Shown one piece after another: positions 39,387 through 47,963 of a stretch of DNA of 64,000 bases. The DNA is from Desulfuromonadaceae bacterium (lineage in GTDB: Bacteria > Desulfobacterota > Desulfuromonadia > Geobacterales > Pseudopelobacteraceae), in NCBI GenBank assembly GCA_028681335.1, contig JAQUIT010000015.1, positions 48,815 through 112,814 of the forward strand, given 5' to 3'. The translations under genes and the position numbers were made by a program. The notes beneath the pieces were generated by a model that saw only the letters and a program-made list of their open reading frames with translations, did no database searches and was not told the origin of the DNA. Within the stretch, counting starts at the first letter, position 1. Each line of letters starts with the position of its first letter.

Positions 39387-39593
39387 TTACCACAACAGCT
39401 CTTTCAGATACTCCAGAAGACTCTTCCTTGTTTTGCCTTGCAAACGATCGCGGGCATCCTGGGATATCTCAACCAGATCCTTTTGCGGTGCCGGCGACGC
39501 TCTCTTTTTATGATGTTCCGGATAACCGCCGCTGTAACTACCACCGGCAGATGGCCCCTGGGTTCCGCTTACTCGCTCGATCGGATCTGTCAT
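39387..39593 (-). CDS. Small hypothetical protein
   Basis: 68 residues, with GGAG 7 bases before the ATG. The N-terminal half is polar and Gly/Ser-rich. The C-terminal half (KDLVEISQDARDRLQG then SLLEYLKELL) is a predicted amphipathic helix. DxVEIS-(Q/x)-AR strings also occur in small FlgM-like and flagellar proteins, but the match is weak. It converges with the HDOD gene and diverges from def. Confidence 0.55.
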   Translation of the reverse strand: MTDPIERVSGTQGPSAGGSYSGGYPEHHKKRASPAPQKDLVEISQDARDRLQGKTRKSLLEYLKELLW

Positions 39594-39688
39594 TCACTCG
39601 CTCCGGCTTACGCTTCAACATGAAAATTGATTTTATCAGTGCAAAATAGTATCATTACGCCTTTATAACTTGCAACAAAGGATACACA

Positions 39689-40195
39689 ATGATTCAGACT
39701 ATTCTCACCTACCCAAACCCTGAGCTTAAAAAAAAATCAGCCTCGGTAACCATTATCACTGATTCGGTCCGGGAACTCGTCCGGGATATGGCCGACACCA
39801 TGTATGATGCGCCCGGCATCGGCCTGGCAGCACCACAGATCGGTGTCCACCAGCGGGTGATTGTTATCGACATTTCGGGCAAGAATGAGCCACCCGACCT
39901 GATTGTCGCCATCAACCCGATCATTGTTCATGGCGAGGGTGAGACCTACGAAGAAGAAGGGTGCCTCTCAGTACCGGACTACGCCGCCAACGTCAGGCGT
40001 CACGCCAGCGTAGTCGTCAAAGCGCTCGACATTGATGGGGTTGAGCGCACCTGGAAAGCGGAAGATCTGCTCGCAATTGCTTTTCAGCACGAAATCGACC
40101 ACCTGGACGGCATCCTGTTTGTCGACCACCTCTCGTCACTAAAACGTGAAATATTTCAGCGCAAAGCCCGCAAAGCGGCAGAGGACAAGCGATGA
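39689..40195 (+). CDS. def: Peptide deformylase
   Basis: 168 residues. It has the three metal-site motifs: GIGLAAPQIG, EEGCLSVP (Cys ligand) and QHEIDHLDG (two His ligands and catalytic Glu). It removes the formyl group from new protein N termini. AAAGGA lies before the ATG. Its stop overlaps the fmt start as ATGA. Confidence 0.98.
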   Translation: MIQTILTYPNPELKKKSASVTIITDSVRELVRDMADTMYDAPGIGLAAPQIGVHQRVIVIDISGKNEPPDLIVAINPIIVHGEGETYEEEGCLSVPDYAANVRRHASVVVKALDIDGVERTWKAEDLLAIAFQHEIDHLDGILFVDHLSSLKREIFQRKARKAAEDKR

Positions 40196-41142
40196 CAGGC
40201 TGGCGCATTATATTTATGGGCACCCCTGATTTTGCCTGTCCGACCTTGCAGAATTTGCTTGAACGTGGTGAAAACCTCGTAGCGGTGGTTACCCAACCGG
40301 ACCGCCCCAAGGGGCGTGGACAGAAGATGATGCCTCCACCGGTCAAGGAGCTGGCAGAAAAGAATGGCATACCGGTTTACCAGCCACTTAAAGTACGTGA
40401 CCCCGGCTTTGTTGACATCATCCGTGAGCTTAAACCGGATGTTATCGTTGTCGTCGCTTTTGGACAGATACTCCCGAAAGCCTTGCTGGAGATCCCTCCA
40501 CATGGCTGCATAAATGTCCATGCTTCGTTACTTCCCCGCTACCGCGGCGCCGCACCGCTCAACTGGTGCATTATTAACGGCGAACCTGAAACCGGCGTAA
40601 CTACCATGCTGATGGATGTTGGCCTCGATACCGGTGACATGCTGTTGATCCAAAAAACCGCTCTGGATGAAAACGAAGACATCCAGTCGCTCCATGACCG
40701 CATGTCAATCATGGGTGCTGATCTGCTGGCAGAAACACTGGACAGACTCCTGGCTGATGATATTGTCCCCCAAGCGCAGGACCACAGCGCAAGTTGTTAT
40801 GCGCCGATGCTCAAAAAAGATGACGGCATTATCAATTGGCATACTGACGCCCGCACCATCCATAATCAGGTGCGCGGCCTGGCGGTCTGGCCTGGCGCCT
40901 GTACCGTGGTTGACGGACAGGTGCTTAAAATCTTTCGTACCAGTATTGGCAATGGCTCCGGGGCCCCCGGAACGGTACTTCAGGCATCTAAAGGCTGCCT
41001 TGAGGTGGCCTGCCACGTGGGCAGCCTTTTTCTCCATGAGCTGCAACTGGCCGGCAAGAAGCGTCTTGATTGCGCCAGCTTTCTAGCAGGCTGCCCCGTC
41101 TCCGTGGGCACCCTGCTGGGAACCGGGCAACCCGGGGTCTAG
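40192..41142 (+). CDS. fmt: Methionyl-tRNA formyltransferase
   Basis: 316 residues. GTPDFACPTLQNLL and VVTQPDRPKGRG open the Rossmann domain. The catalytic string NVHASLLPRYRGAAPLNWCIINGE holds the N-H-D type residues of formyl-THF transferases. It formylates initiator Met-tRNA and works with def in the same operon. Confidence 0.98.
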   Translation: MTGWRIIFMGTPDFACPTLQNLLERGENLVAVVTQPDRPKGRGQKMMPPPVKELAEKNGIPVYQPLKVRDPGFVDIIRELKPDVIVVVAFGQILPKALLEIPPHGCINVHASLLPRYRGAAPLNWCIINGEPETGVTTMLMDVGLDTGDMLLIQKTALDENEDIQSLHDRMSIMGADLLAETLDRLLADDIVPQAQDHSASCYAPMLKKDDGIINWHTDARTIHNQVRGLAVWPGACTVVDGQVLKIFRTSIGNGSGAPGTVLQASKGCLEVACHVGSLFLHELQLAGKKRLDCASFLAGCPVSVGTLLGTGQPGV

Positions 41143-41147
41143 CGATC

Positions 41148-41930
41148 GTGTATAATACCCACGAAACATCAGCGACTCCCCCCCGTAAACGGCTGTTTGT
41201 CTCCCTGATGGGGGTAACCTGCCTGATTGTCGTCGCAGCCATCTTTCTTGTCTGGTGGATTCCCAATCGCGGTCTGGCCAACATTCACCCGGGACTGCCA
41301 CACATTGTCGGCATCATCATGGTGGTTCTTTCCGGGACTGCAATTCTAGGCACCGGCCTGCTGGTGCTGACCACCGCACTGGGCAAGGACATATTCCTGA
41401 CCCGTTTCATGCGCCTCGTCGTTATCAAGTTTTTACTGCCGGTTATTGAACTTGTGGGGAGGGTGATGGGACTCGACAAGGATCGTATCCGCCAATCTTT
41501 TATCGCCATGAACAACAGCCTCGTGACTTCACAGCGGATAAAGGTAAAACCGGACCGGATTCTTGTCCTGTTGCCACACTGCATCCAGCTGTCTGACTGT
41601 GAAATAAAAGTGACCGGTGATATCAATAAGTGCGTGCTGTGCGGTCGCTGCAGCATCAAGGGGCTGGTAGAAATCGGTAAAAAGTATGGTATCGATATTT
41701 CGGTTGCAACCGGTGGGACACTCGCCCGCAAGGTCATTGTAGAAAAGCGGCCGAAACTGGTATTGGCTGTCGCCTGTGAGCGGGACCTCACTTCCGGCAT
41801 CAAAGACTGCTACCCGCTGCCGGTGATCGGCATCCTCAATGAACGCCCCTTTGGCCCCTGCTTCAACACCGTCGTTGATATAGCCAAGATTGATGAGGCA
41901 TTACTCCAGGTACTGGAGCAGAAAAAATAA
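41148..41930 (+). CDS. DUF116 membrane protein
   Basis: 260 residues from GTG 41148, six bases after the fmt stop; GGGGT lies upstream. Two or three membrane segments lie at about 18-40, 50-75 and 85-105. The cytoplasmic part is DUF116: LLPHCIQLSDCEIKV, NKCVLCGRC and AVACERDLTSGI, with at least six conserved Cys that could bind a metal or cluster. Biochemical role unknown. It is a common companion of def-fmt in this group. Confidence 0.8.
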   Translation: MYNTHETSATPPRKRLFVSLMGVTCLIVVAAIFLVWWIPNRGLANIHPGLPHIVGIIMVVLSGTAILGTGLLVLTTALGKDIFLTRFMRLVVIKFLLPVIELVGRVMGLDKDRIRQSFIAMNNSLVTSQRIKVKPDRILVLLPHCIQLSDCEIKVTGDINKCVLCGRCSIKGLVEIGKKYGIDISVATGGTLARKVIVEKRPKLVLAVACERDLTSGIKDCYPLPVIGILNERPFGPCFNTVVDIAKIDEALLQVLEQKK

Positions 41931-41965
41931 CCGGCTCAAACTGAGGCGCGACGCCATAACGTTCG

Positions 41966-44900
41966 CTATTCGTTCGCACCAAACAGACGGTCAAACACAT
42001 CCCTTATTTTTCCGGTCATCTCCTCATAATCGCAGACCAGTAAGGCACCTGGGTTCTTCAACTTGGGGTCGTAACCGAGACGGCGTGCCAGCTTGTTCAT
42101 ATAAAGCCTCGAACCGGAGAGATCGTTGACTGAATAGTCATGGATGATGCGCAGACGGTTCTCAAGCTTGCGCAAGAACTTGTAGCCGTTTAGAAATGTT
42201 TGGGCACTTTCCTCTGGTAACAGTCCGAGCGTACTGATCTCCTTGAGGGCGACGAGAGTGCTGGGAGTACGCAGCTCCGGATAACGATGCCCCTCCAGCA
42301 ACTGCAGATATTGAACCGCGAACTCTACATCGACCATGCCGCCCCGGCCGGTTTTTATGTTGTAACTGCCGTCCTTCTCCCGGGCCAGTTCGTTTTCCAT
42401 GCGCATCCGCAGGCGGTGAATCTCCCGACGCCCTTCACCATCTATTGTTGTGCCATAAATAGTGTAGCGAATAACGTCTTGCAGCTGGCTGGCCAGCCTG
42501 TCATCACCCAGCACGACACGAGACTTGGTCAGAGCCTGACGTTCCCATATCTGGGCTTCCTTGCGATGATAGTCGAGAAATGATTCCAGCGAGGTAACTA
42601 ACGGACCGGCATTGCCTGAAGGGCGCAGACGGGTGTCTATCTTATAAACATACCCCTCGCGCGTCTGCATGGTGAGGATTGATATGATCTTTTGTGCCAG
42701 CTTGGCAAAATATTCATGGTTGGAAATCTGTTTTTCGCCATCGGTAGCCCCCTGATGGTCGTAGACAAAGATAATGTCCAGGTCCGAGTGGTAGTTGAGC
42801 TCCTCCCCCCCCAGCTTCCCCATAGCTATAATCGCCAGATTCGCCTCGGCAGCCATCCCCTCGCGCTGCCATACCGGACGGCCGAAACGCTGTAGTTCGT
42901 CAACCGCCAGCTGGTACGCTGCTGCCAGACAGGCTTCCCCAAGCAGACTCAACTGCGAAGTAACCTCCCCCTGAAGCAGCCTGCCATGGATATCATTCAG
43001 GCCGATACGCAGAAATTCTTCATTGCGGTAACGACGAAGTATGTTCAGACGGTCCTCAAAATAATCACTCTGGTCGAGCAGAGCATCCAGCTCCTCCAGC
43101 ATCGTTTCTTTTGTTTTTATGGCGGACAAACCACTCCGGACGACAAGACTGTCAAGCAGCTCCGGATGGCTGATAAGGATCTTGGAGAGAAACTCGGACA
43201 TACCGAACAGTGATACCAACAGCTTGATCGTTGGGCGGTTTTCTGCCAGCAGGGCGTAATAGGACGACCTTGTGGCAACAACTGTCAGGAAGCGTTCCAG
43301 ATGGGTCAGGGCCAGATCCGGATCCGGCGATTCGAAGAGTTCCTGGATCATCAGCGGCGTTATTTTTTGTAGAAGGCGGCGGCTCCGCTCAGTCAGGTTG
43401 GATTTTACCGGACCCAGGCGCAGGGATATCAGGTTATCATAGGCCCGGTCGACATCCTCAAAATGGTGTTCGGCCAGCATGTCCTTGACCAGGTCGGAGT
43501 CCGCTTTGGGGTCGAGAAGAAACAACGTCTGCGGGTTGACATCCTGCGCCAGCTTTTCATCCCGGGTATGGAAGAGTGCCCCGTAGATGGCGGAAACATT
43601 ACCGCGATGCTCTTCCAGTGACTGACGAAAACGTTCCAACCCGCCTGCACGCAGATAACCGCTCCGCCGTGACAGCGCCAGCATCTCTTCCTCCTTGGCC
43701 GGCAGGTTGTGAGTCTGGCGTTCCTGCACCACCTGGATGCGGTGCTCGACTGAACGGAGAAAGCGGTATGCCTCCCTCAATTTGCGGTGGTCGTCCTCGC
43801 CCAACAGACTGGCTGCGAGAAGCGTATCCAACGCGCAGAGCGAATTGCGTTCCCGCAGTTTCTGGTTTTTCCCGGCATACACGAGCTGCAGGGCCTGGAT
43901 GAAGAACTCGATCTCACGGATCCCCCCCCGACCGAGCTTAAGATTGATCTCCGCTTCACGTGAACGGGCCAGCGAAGCATCAATCTTTTGTTTCATCTGT
44001 TTCATATCCTCAATCAGGTTGTAATCGAGATATTTGCGGTAGATAAACGGCTGCAGGGTTTTGAGCAGCTGCTCGCCAAGAGCCAGCGATCCCGCCACCG
44101 GGCGGGCCTTCAGCATCGCGGTGCGCTCCCAGGACTGCCCCCATGATTCATAGTAGACCTCGGCTGAACGGAGCGAAACTGCCATATCACCTGATTTCCC
44201 TTCAGGACGGAGTCCAACGTCCACACGAAAGACGAAACCATCTTCCGTCACCTGGGAAAGCGCCTTGCTGACCATCTCCCCGAGTTTGTTGAAGAAAGCG
44301 TGCAGTGAAACCACCCCTCTCCTTCCGCCGGAACCGCTCTCAACGCCGGCGGTCTCCCCTTTGTCCGACTCATAGAAGTAGATGATATCGATATCAGAAG
44401 AAAAGTTAAGCTCACGCCCCCCCAGCTTCCCCATGCCGATCACGGTCATCTCTGCTTCGCGCACGGAGGCTGCGTCCTCCGTCAGCAAGGGAATGCCATG
44501 GTCACGGATCAGGCAGCGCCGGCAGACCTGGTAGGCGACCTGCAGCGTTGCCGAAGCAAGGTCGGAAAGTTCCCTCATCACCTCTTCTAACGGGGCCAGC
44601 CCATTAAGGTCACGTGCGGCAATCCGCACAATTTCACGCCGTTTGAAGCAGCGCAACGCTTTCTGCAGTGCGGCGAAATCGGTTGCTTCGTCCGCCGCCC
44701 CCTGCACAGCCGCCAGCATTCCTTCTGCAGAGCGGGCAAGTTCGATGCCGTTCTCTAAAAAAAGCCAGCGCAGAATATCGGGAGATTTGTACATCAGGTT
44801 GACGAGAAACGGGGAGGAACCGCAGAGCAGCACACACTGTGCAAGCGGCTTCTTTCGCTCTGCCAGTTGGGCAATGTTTTCTGGAGGCAGGATTCCGGCC

Positions 44901-45145
44901 AACCGTTCGAACGCATTCAGTGCCAGATCCGGCGAAGGGGTCATGAGAGCGTTTATAACGACGCGGTGCAGCGCCTGATAGGTAAAAAGAGGTTTAAGCA
45001 GCAGTATATTTTCAGCGGAGCGGGCGCCGTACTGGAAACCGTGGGATTCAAGAAAAACCGCCAGTTCCTGCAACTGTCCGGCGGAATCAGAATCCAAGTC
45101 GGCAATGATGCGGCTGAACTCCTGTGTAAAACGTTCTATGTGCAT
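41966..45145 (-). CDS. glnE: Glutamine synthetase adenylyltransferase/deadenylyltransferase
   Basis: 1059 residues with two nucleotidyltransferase domains. The N-terminal deadenylylation site has [17 protein letters not shown], and [17 protein letters not shown] follows. The C-terminal adenylylation site has [17 protein letters not shown] and [17 protein letters not shown]. It switches glutamine synthetase off and on in response to PII. Its ATG overlaps the mtnA stop by 10 bases, so they share a transcript. I see no terminator after it. Confidence 0.96.
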   Translation of the reverse strand: MHIERFTQEFSRIIADLDSDSAGQLQELAVFLESHGFQYGARSAENILLLKPLFTYQALHRVVINALMTPSPDLALNAFERLAGILPPENIAQLAERKKPLAQCVLLCGSSPFLVNLMYKSPDILRWLFLENGIELARSAEGMLAAVQGAADEATDFAALQKALRCFKRREIVRIAARDLNGLAPLEEVMRELSDLASATLQVAYQVCRRCLIRDHGIPLLTEDAASVREAEMTVIGMGKLGGRELNFSSDIDIIYFYESDKGETAGVESGSGGRRGVVSLHAFFNKLGEMVSKALSQVTEDGFVFRVDVGLRPEGKSGDMAVSLRSAEVYYESWGQSWERTAMLKARPVAGSLALGEQLLKTLQPFIYRKYLDYNLIEDMKQMKQKIDASLARSREAEINLKLGRGGIREIEFFIQALQLVYAGKNQKLRERNSLCALDTLLAASLLGEDDHRKLREAYRFLRSVEHRIQVVQERQTHNLPAKEEEMLALSRRSGYLRAGGLERFRQSLEEHRGNVSAIYGALFHTRDEKLAQDVNPQTLFLLDPKADSDLVKDMLAEHHFEDVDRAYDNLISLRLGPVKSNLTERSRRLLQKITPLMIQELFESPDPDLALTHLERFLTVVATRSSYYALLAENRPTIKLLVSLFGMSEFLSKILISHPELLDSLVVRSGLSAIKTKETMLEELDALLDQSDYFEDRLNILRRYRNEEFLRIGLNDIHGRLLQGEVTSQLSLLGEACLAAAYQLAVDELQRFGRPVWQREGMAAEANLAIIAMGKLGGEELNYHSDLDIIFVYDHQGATDGEKQISNHEYFAKLAQKIISILTMQTREGYVYKIDTRLRPSGNAGPLVTSLESFLDYHRKEAQIWERQALTKSRVVLGDDRLASQLQDVIRYTIYGTTIDGEGRREIHRLRMRMENELAREKDGSYNIKTGRGGMVDVEFAVQYLQLLEGHRYPELRTPSTLVALKEISTLGLLPEESAQTFLNGYKFLRKLENRLRIIHDYSVNDLSGSRLYMNKLARRLGYDPKLKNPGALLVCDYEEMTGKIRDVFDRLFGANE

Positions 45146-46185
45146 GAGAAACTTGCGACCTTGCGCAGGCCACTGCGGTAGTCACCGGTGACGATACCGT
45201 TTTCGGTGATAATGGCGGTTATGTAACGGGCCGGCGTAACATCGAACGCCGGGTTGCGGACCCTGATCCCTTCCGGCGCAATTGCAACCCCCCGGATGTG
45301 GGTTACTTCAGAAGCCGGACGCTCTTCAATCGGTATTTTGCTACCATCGGACAGCGACAGGTCAAGGGTTGAAACCGGGGCAGCAACATAGAAAGGGATG
45401 TTGTTCTCCTTGGCCAGCACCGCAACGGAATAGGTGCCGATCTTGTTGGCGGTGTCACCGTTGGCGGCGATGCGATCAGCCCCGACAACGCAACAGGTGA
45501 TCTCACCGCGGCTCATGAAAAAACCGGCCATATTATCCGAGATCAGCGTCGCTGCGATACCTTCCTTCATCAGCTCCCAGGCGGTCAGACGCGCTCCCTG
45601 AAGCCATGGTCTGGTCTCGTCAGCAAAGACATTAATCTTCTTTCCTGCCTCATGCGCGGCACGGATAACACCGAGCGCGGTACCATACCCAGCCGTGGCC
45701 AACCCCCCGGCGTTACAGTGGGTCAAAACCGTTGCTCCCTCAGGAATCAATGTGGCACCCCACTTGCCGATATTCCGGCAAATCGTCAGATCCTCCTGTT
45801 CAATCAGGATCGCCTCTTTTTTGAGTGCTTCGCGGATTTTATCAAAACTCTTGCTCCGGTTCGCCTCAGCAACCCGCTTCATGCGCTCCAGCCCCCAGAA
45901 GAGGTTGACCGCGGTCGGCCGTGTCCGTCCGAGCACGTCACAGACATTGTCCAGCTGCCGGAAAAAGGATTCATGGGTATCGGCAATGATAGCCCGCGCC
46001 CCCAGCGCGACCCCCATGGCGGCCGCTACGCCGATGGCCGGCGCACCGCGAATAATCATCCCCTTGATCGCTTCTGCAACGGACTGGAAATCAGTATAGG
46101 TATTATAGACTTCCTCTCCCGGCAAGCGGGTCTGGTCGATCATGACCACGGCGTCATCCAGCCATTCAATAGTACGAAAGGACAT
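45136..46185 (-). CDS. mtnA: Methylthioribose-1-phosphate isomerase
   Basis: 349 residues from ATG 46185, with AAGGAG 6 bases upstream. It is an eIF2B-like fold. [20 protein letters not shown], the Cys loop [19 protein letters not shown] and the Asp loop [19 protein letters not shown] fit MtnA, which converts MTR-1-P to MTRu-1-P in methionine salvage. The remaining salvage genes are not in the window. Confidence 0.94.
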   Translation of the reverse strand: MSFRTIEWLDDAVVMIDQTRLPGEEVYNTYTDFQSVAEAIKGMIIRGAPAIGVAAAMGVALGARAIIADTHESFFRQLDNVCDVLGRTRPTAVNLFWGLERMKRVAEANRSKSFDKIREALKKEAILIEQEDLTICRNIGKWGATLIPEGATVLTHCNAGGLATAGYGTALGVIRAAHEAGKKINVFADETRPWLQGARLTAWELMKEGIAATLISDNMAGFFMSRGEITCCVVGADRIAANGDTANKIGTYSVAVLAKENNIPFYVAAPVSTLDLSLSDGSKIPIEERPASEVTHIRGVAIAPEGIRVRNPAFDVTPARYITAIITENGIVTGDYRSGLRKVASFSCT

Positions 46186-46305
46186 GAGGGCTCCTTGCTC
46201 TGCGGGTTGATGGTCTATCTTGTACCATGCCACTCCAGTTCAGGCAATATTTTCCCCCTTCATTTCTCCTTGCCGCCACTTTAGTGTTCCTGCTATACAT
46301 TCTCT

Positions 46306-46863
46306 ATGAGTAACAACACTCAAAAAGTAAGCTTGACCGATATTTTCCTGACTTTTGCCAAAATTGGCCTGACCGGTTTTGGCGGCGGTATGGCCATCGT
46401 TGCCCTGGTGGAGCGCGTCTGTGTCCGTGAAAAGAACTGGGTTTCAGCAGAGGAGTTTATGCACGGCCTTGCTTTCGGGCAGATATTGGGACCATTTTCT
46501 CTCAATATCTGTACCTTTACCGGCCACCATCTGCGCGGCATCCGCGGCGGAGTTATTGCGGCCATTGGCTTTATCCTCCCCTCCTTCCTGCTGGTAACCC
46601 TGCTCTCCTGGATATACTTTACCTATAACAAATTACCGCAACTGCAAGCGGCTCTCAAAGGTACCAACCCGGTAGTCATCGGACTGATTGTCGTCGTTGC
46701 CATTGACATGGGACGTAAACAGATCAAAGGAAGCGGCGGCTTGCTGATGGCACTTGTAGCGTTTGCCGCTTCGGTGTTCCTCAAACTCAATGCCGCCTGG
46801 ATACTCCTCGGGGCGGCTCTCTGGTCGCTCTGCTTCTCCTATTTCCGCAAGAGGCTCACCTGA
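46306..46863 (+). CDS. Chromate transporter, first CHR-domain subunit
   Basis: 185 residues, one CHR domain. FAKIGLTGFGGGMAIVALVERVCV is the N-terminal CHR motif, and FGQILGPFSLNICTF plus several membrane segments follow. Short CHR proteins work in pairs with opposite membrane topology. The GC-rich glycine motif supports the family, but substrate (chromate or another oxyanion) is inferred. Overlaps the next gene by one base. Confidence 0.88.
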   Translation: MSNNTQKVSLTDIFLTFAKIGLTGFGGGMAIVALVERVCVREKNWVSAEEFMHGLAFGQILGPFSLNICTFTGHHLRGIRGGVIAAIGFILPSFLLVTLLSWIYFTYNKLPQLQAALKGTNPVVIGLIVVVAIDMGRKQIKGSGGLLMALVAFAASVFLKLNAAWILLGAALWSLCFSYFRKRLT

Positions 46864-47381
46864 TGACCTCCCTGCTGACAATTGCGTGGATTTACATCCG
46901 CATCGGCCTCATCTTTGTCGGTGGCGGCTATGTGCTGATCCCGCTCCTCAATCACATTATGGTCGAGCAGTACCACTGGCTGACGCTGCGGCAGTTCCTA
47001 GACGGACTGGCCCTCTCACAGCTGACCCCCGGCCCGCTGGCGATGTTGGCCACCTTCACCGGTTTCCGGGCAGGCGGCTTTCCGGGTGCCTTAGTGGCCA
47101 CTGTCTGCATTTTTATGCCCTGCGTAGCACTGATGCTGGTTGTCGGACGGAATTACGATCGCCTGAAAAGAATCGACATCATCAGTAGCACCTTGGCAGG
47201 CCTGCTTCCAGCAGTCGTCGGCATGGTGGCGGCAGCCGCCTGGAACCTGGGAGTGTCATCTCTCACGGGGATAAAGGAGGTACTGATCCTGCTCGTCGGT
47301 TTTGCACTCTTCAAATGGACAAAAATCAGCCCGATGGTTGTTATCATGGGAGCCGGCTTGGTCGGACTCTTACTGGGCTAA
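46863..47381 (+). CDS. Chromate transporter, second CHR-domain subunit
   Basis: 172 residues, second CHR half. IYIRIGLIFVGGGYVLIPLL and LDGLALSQLTPGPLAMLATF mirror the first half. The TGATG overlap implies coupled translation and equal amounts of both subunits. Together they equal one long two-domain ChrA. Confidence 0.88.
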   Translation: MTSLLTIAWIYIRIGLIFVGGGYVLIPLLNHIMVEQYHWLTLRQFLDGLALSQLTPGPLAMLATFTGFRAGGFPGALVATVCIFMPCVALMLVVGRNYDRLKRIDIISSTLAGLLPAVVGMVAAAAWNLGVSSLTGIKEVLILLVGFALFKWTKISPMVVIMGAGLVGLLLG

Positions 47382-47445
47382 CAGCGAGATCTGCTCGCAG
47401 GGGCGTCAAAGCCAGCTGCATCCCCATCAATTTACTCAACAAAAA

Positions 47446-47475
47446 TTGCCTCTTTTTCTCAATTTCTGCTATTCT
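47446..47475 (+). promoter_or_regulatory. Possible promoter for the small exported protein
   Basis: TTGCCT (47446-47451), 18-base spacer, TATTCT (47470-47475), about 17 bases before the AAGGAGG ribosome site. Both boxes keep the strongest consensus positions only. Confidence 0.3.
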
Positions 47476-47505
47476 TTCCACAACTATATTCAAGGAGGAA
47501 TTTCA

Positions 47506-47871
47506 ATGTTGCGTAAACTCATGGTGTTAGTCTGTCTCGTCTCCTTTGTCCCTGCTGCCGCCAGTGCTCAATCCATTGCTGCTATTGCGGCGTCACCTGC
47601 CGCCCAGGAATCTACAATTGCAGCGCCAACCACACCCGGTGCGGCAGTTAACCTGTCACTACCCGCCGAAAGATCGAGTACCGTTTTGTTGGCAGCTGCC
47701 GAAACACCCAAGGATGCGACGATGTCAAGCGCTCCGGAACAGAAACCAGCGGCTCGACATTCTTCTTTCAACTGGGATAATTTCACTGAAGTTCATCTCG
47801 GTGACTATCGGTGGGTCTGGTGGGCTGGCGCTGCCGTTGCTCTGGTCGCAATCCATGTCGGCGCACACTAG
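47506..47871 (+). CDS. Small exported Ala/Thr-rich protein
   Basis: 121 residues from ATG 47506, with a perfect AAGGAGG 7 bases upstream, implying strong translation. A signal peptide (LRKLMVLVCLVSFVPAAASA) is followed by a low-complexity Ala/Pro/Thr stretch. The C-terminal segment has Trp/Tyr residues, YRWVWWAGAAVALVAIHVG, a likely membrane anchor. I recognise no family. A terminator follows. Confidence 0.7.
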   Translation: MLRKLMVLVCLVSFVPAAASAQSIAAIAASPAAQESTIAAPTTPGAAVNLSLPAERSSTVLLAAAETPKDATMSSAPEQKPAARHSSFNWDNFTEVHLGDYRWVWWAGAAVALVAIHVGAH

Positions 47872-47902
47872 AAACTGACTATTACTCAACATGCGTGATT
47901 GG

Positions 47903-47934
47903 AAAAAGGCACCGGTTTCCCCTGTGCCTTTTTT
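47903..47934 (+). terminator. Intrinsic terminator after the small exported protein
   Basis: AAAAAGGCAC (47903-47912) pairs with GTGCCTTTTT (47924-47933), with a T-run. About 30 bases after the stop. Confidence 0.88.
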
Positions 47935-47963
47935 CGTCCATCTATGCTATAGATACAGACCTT

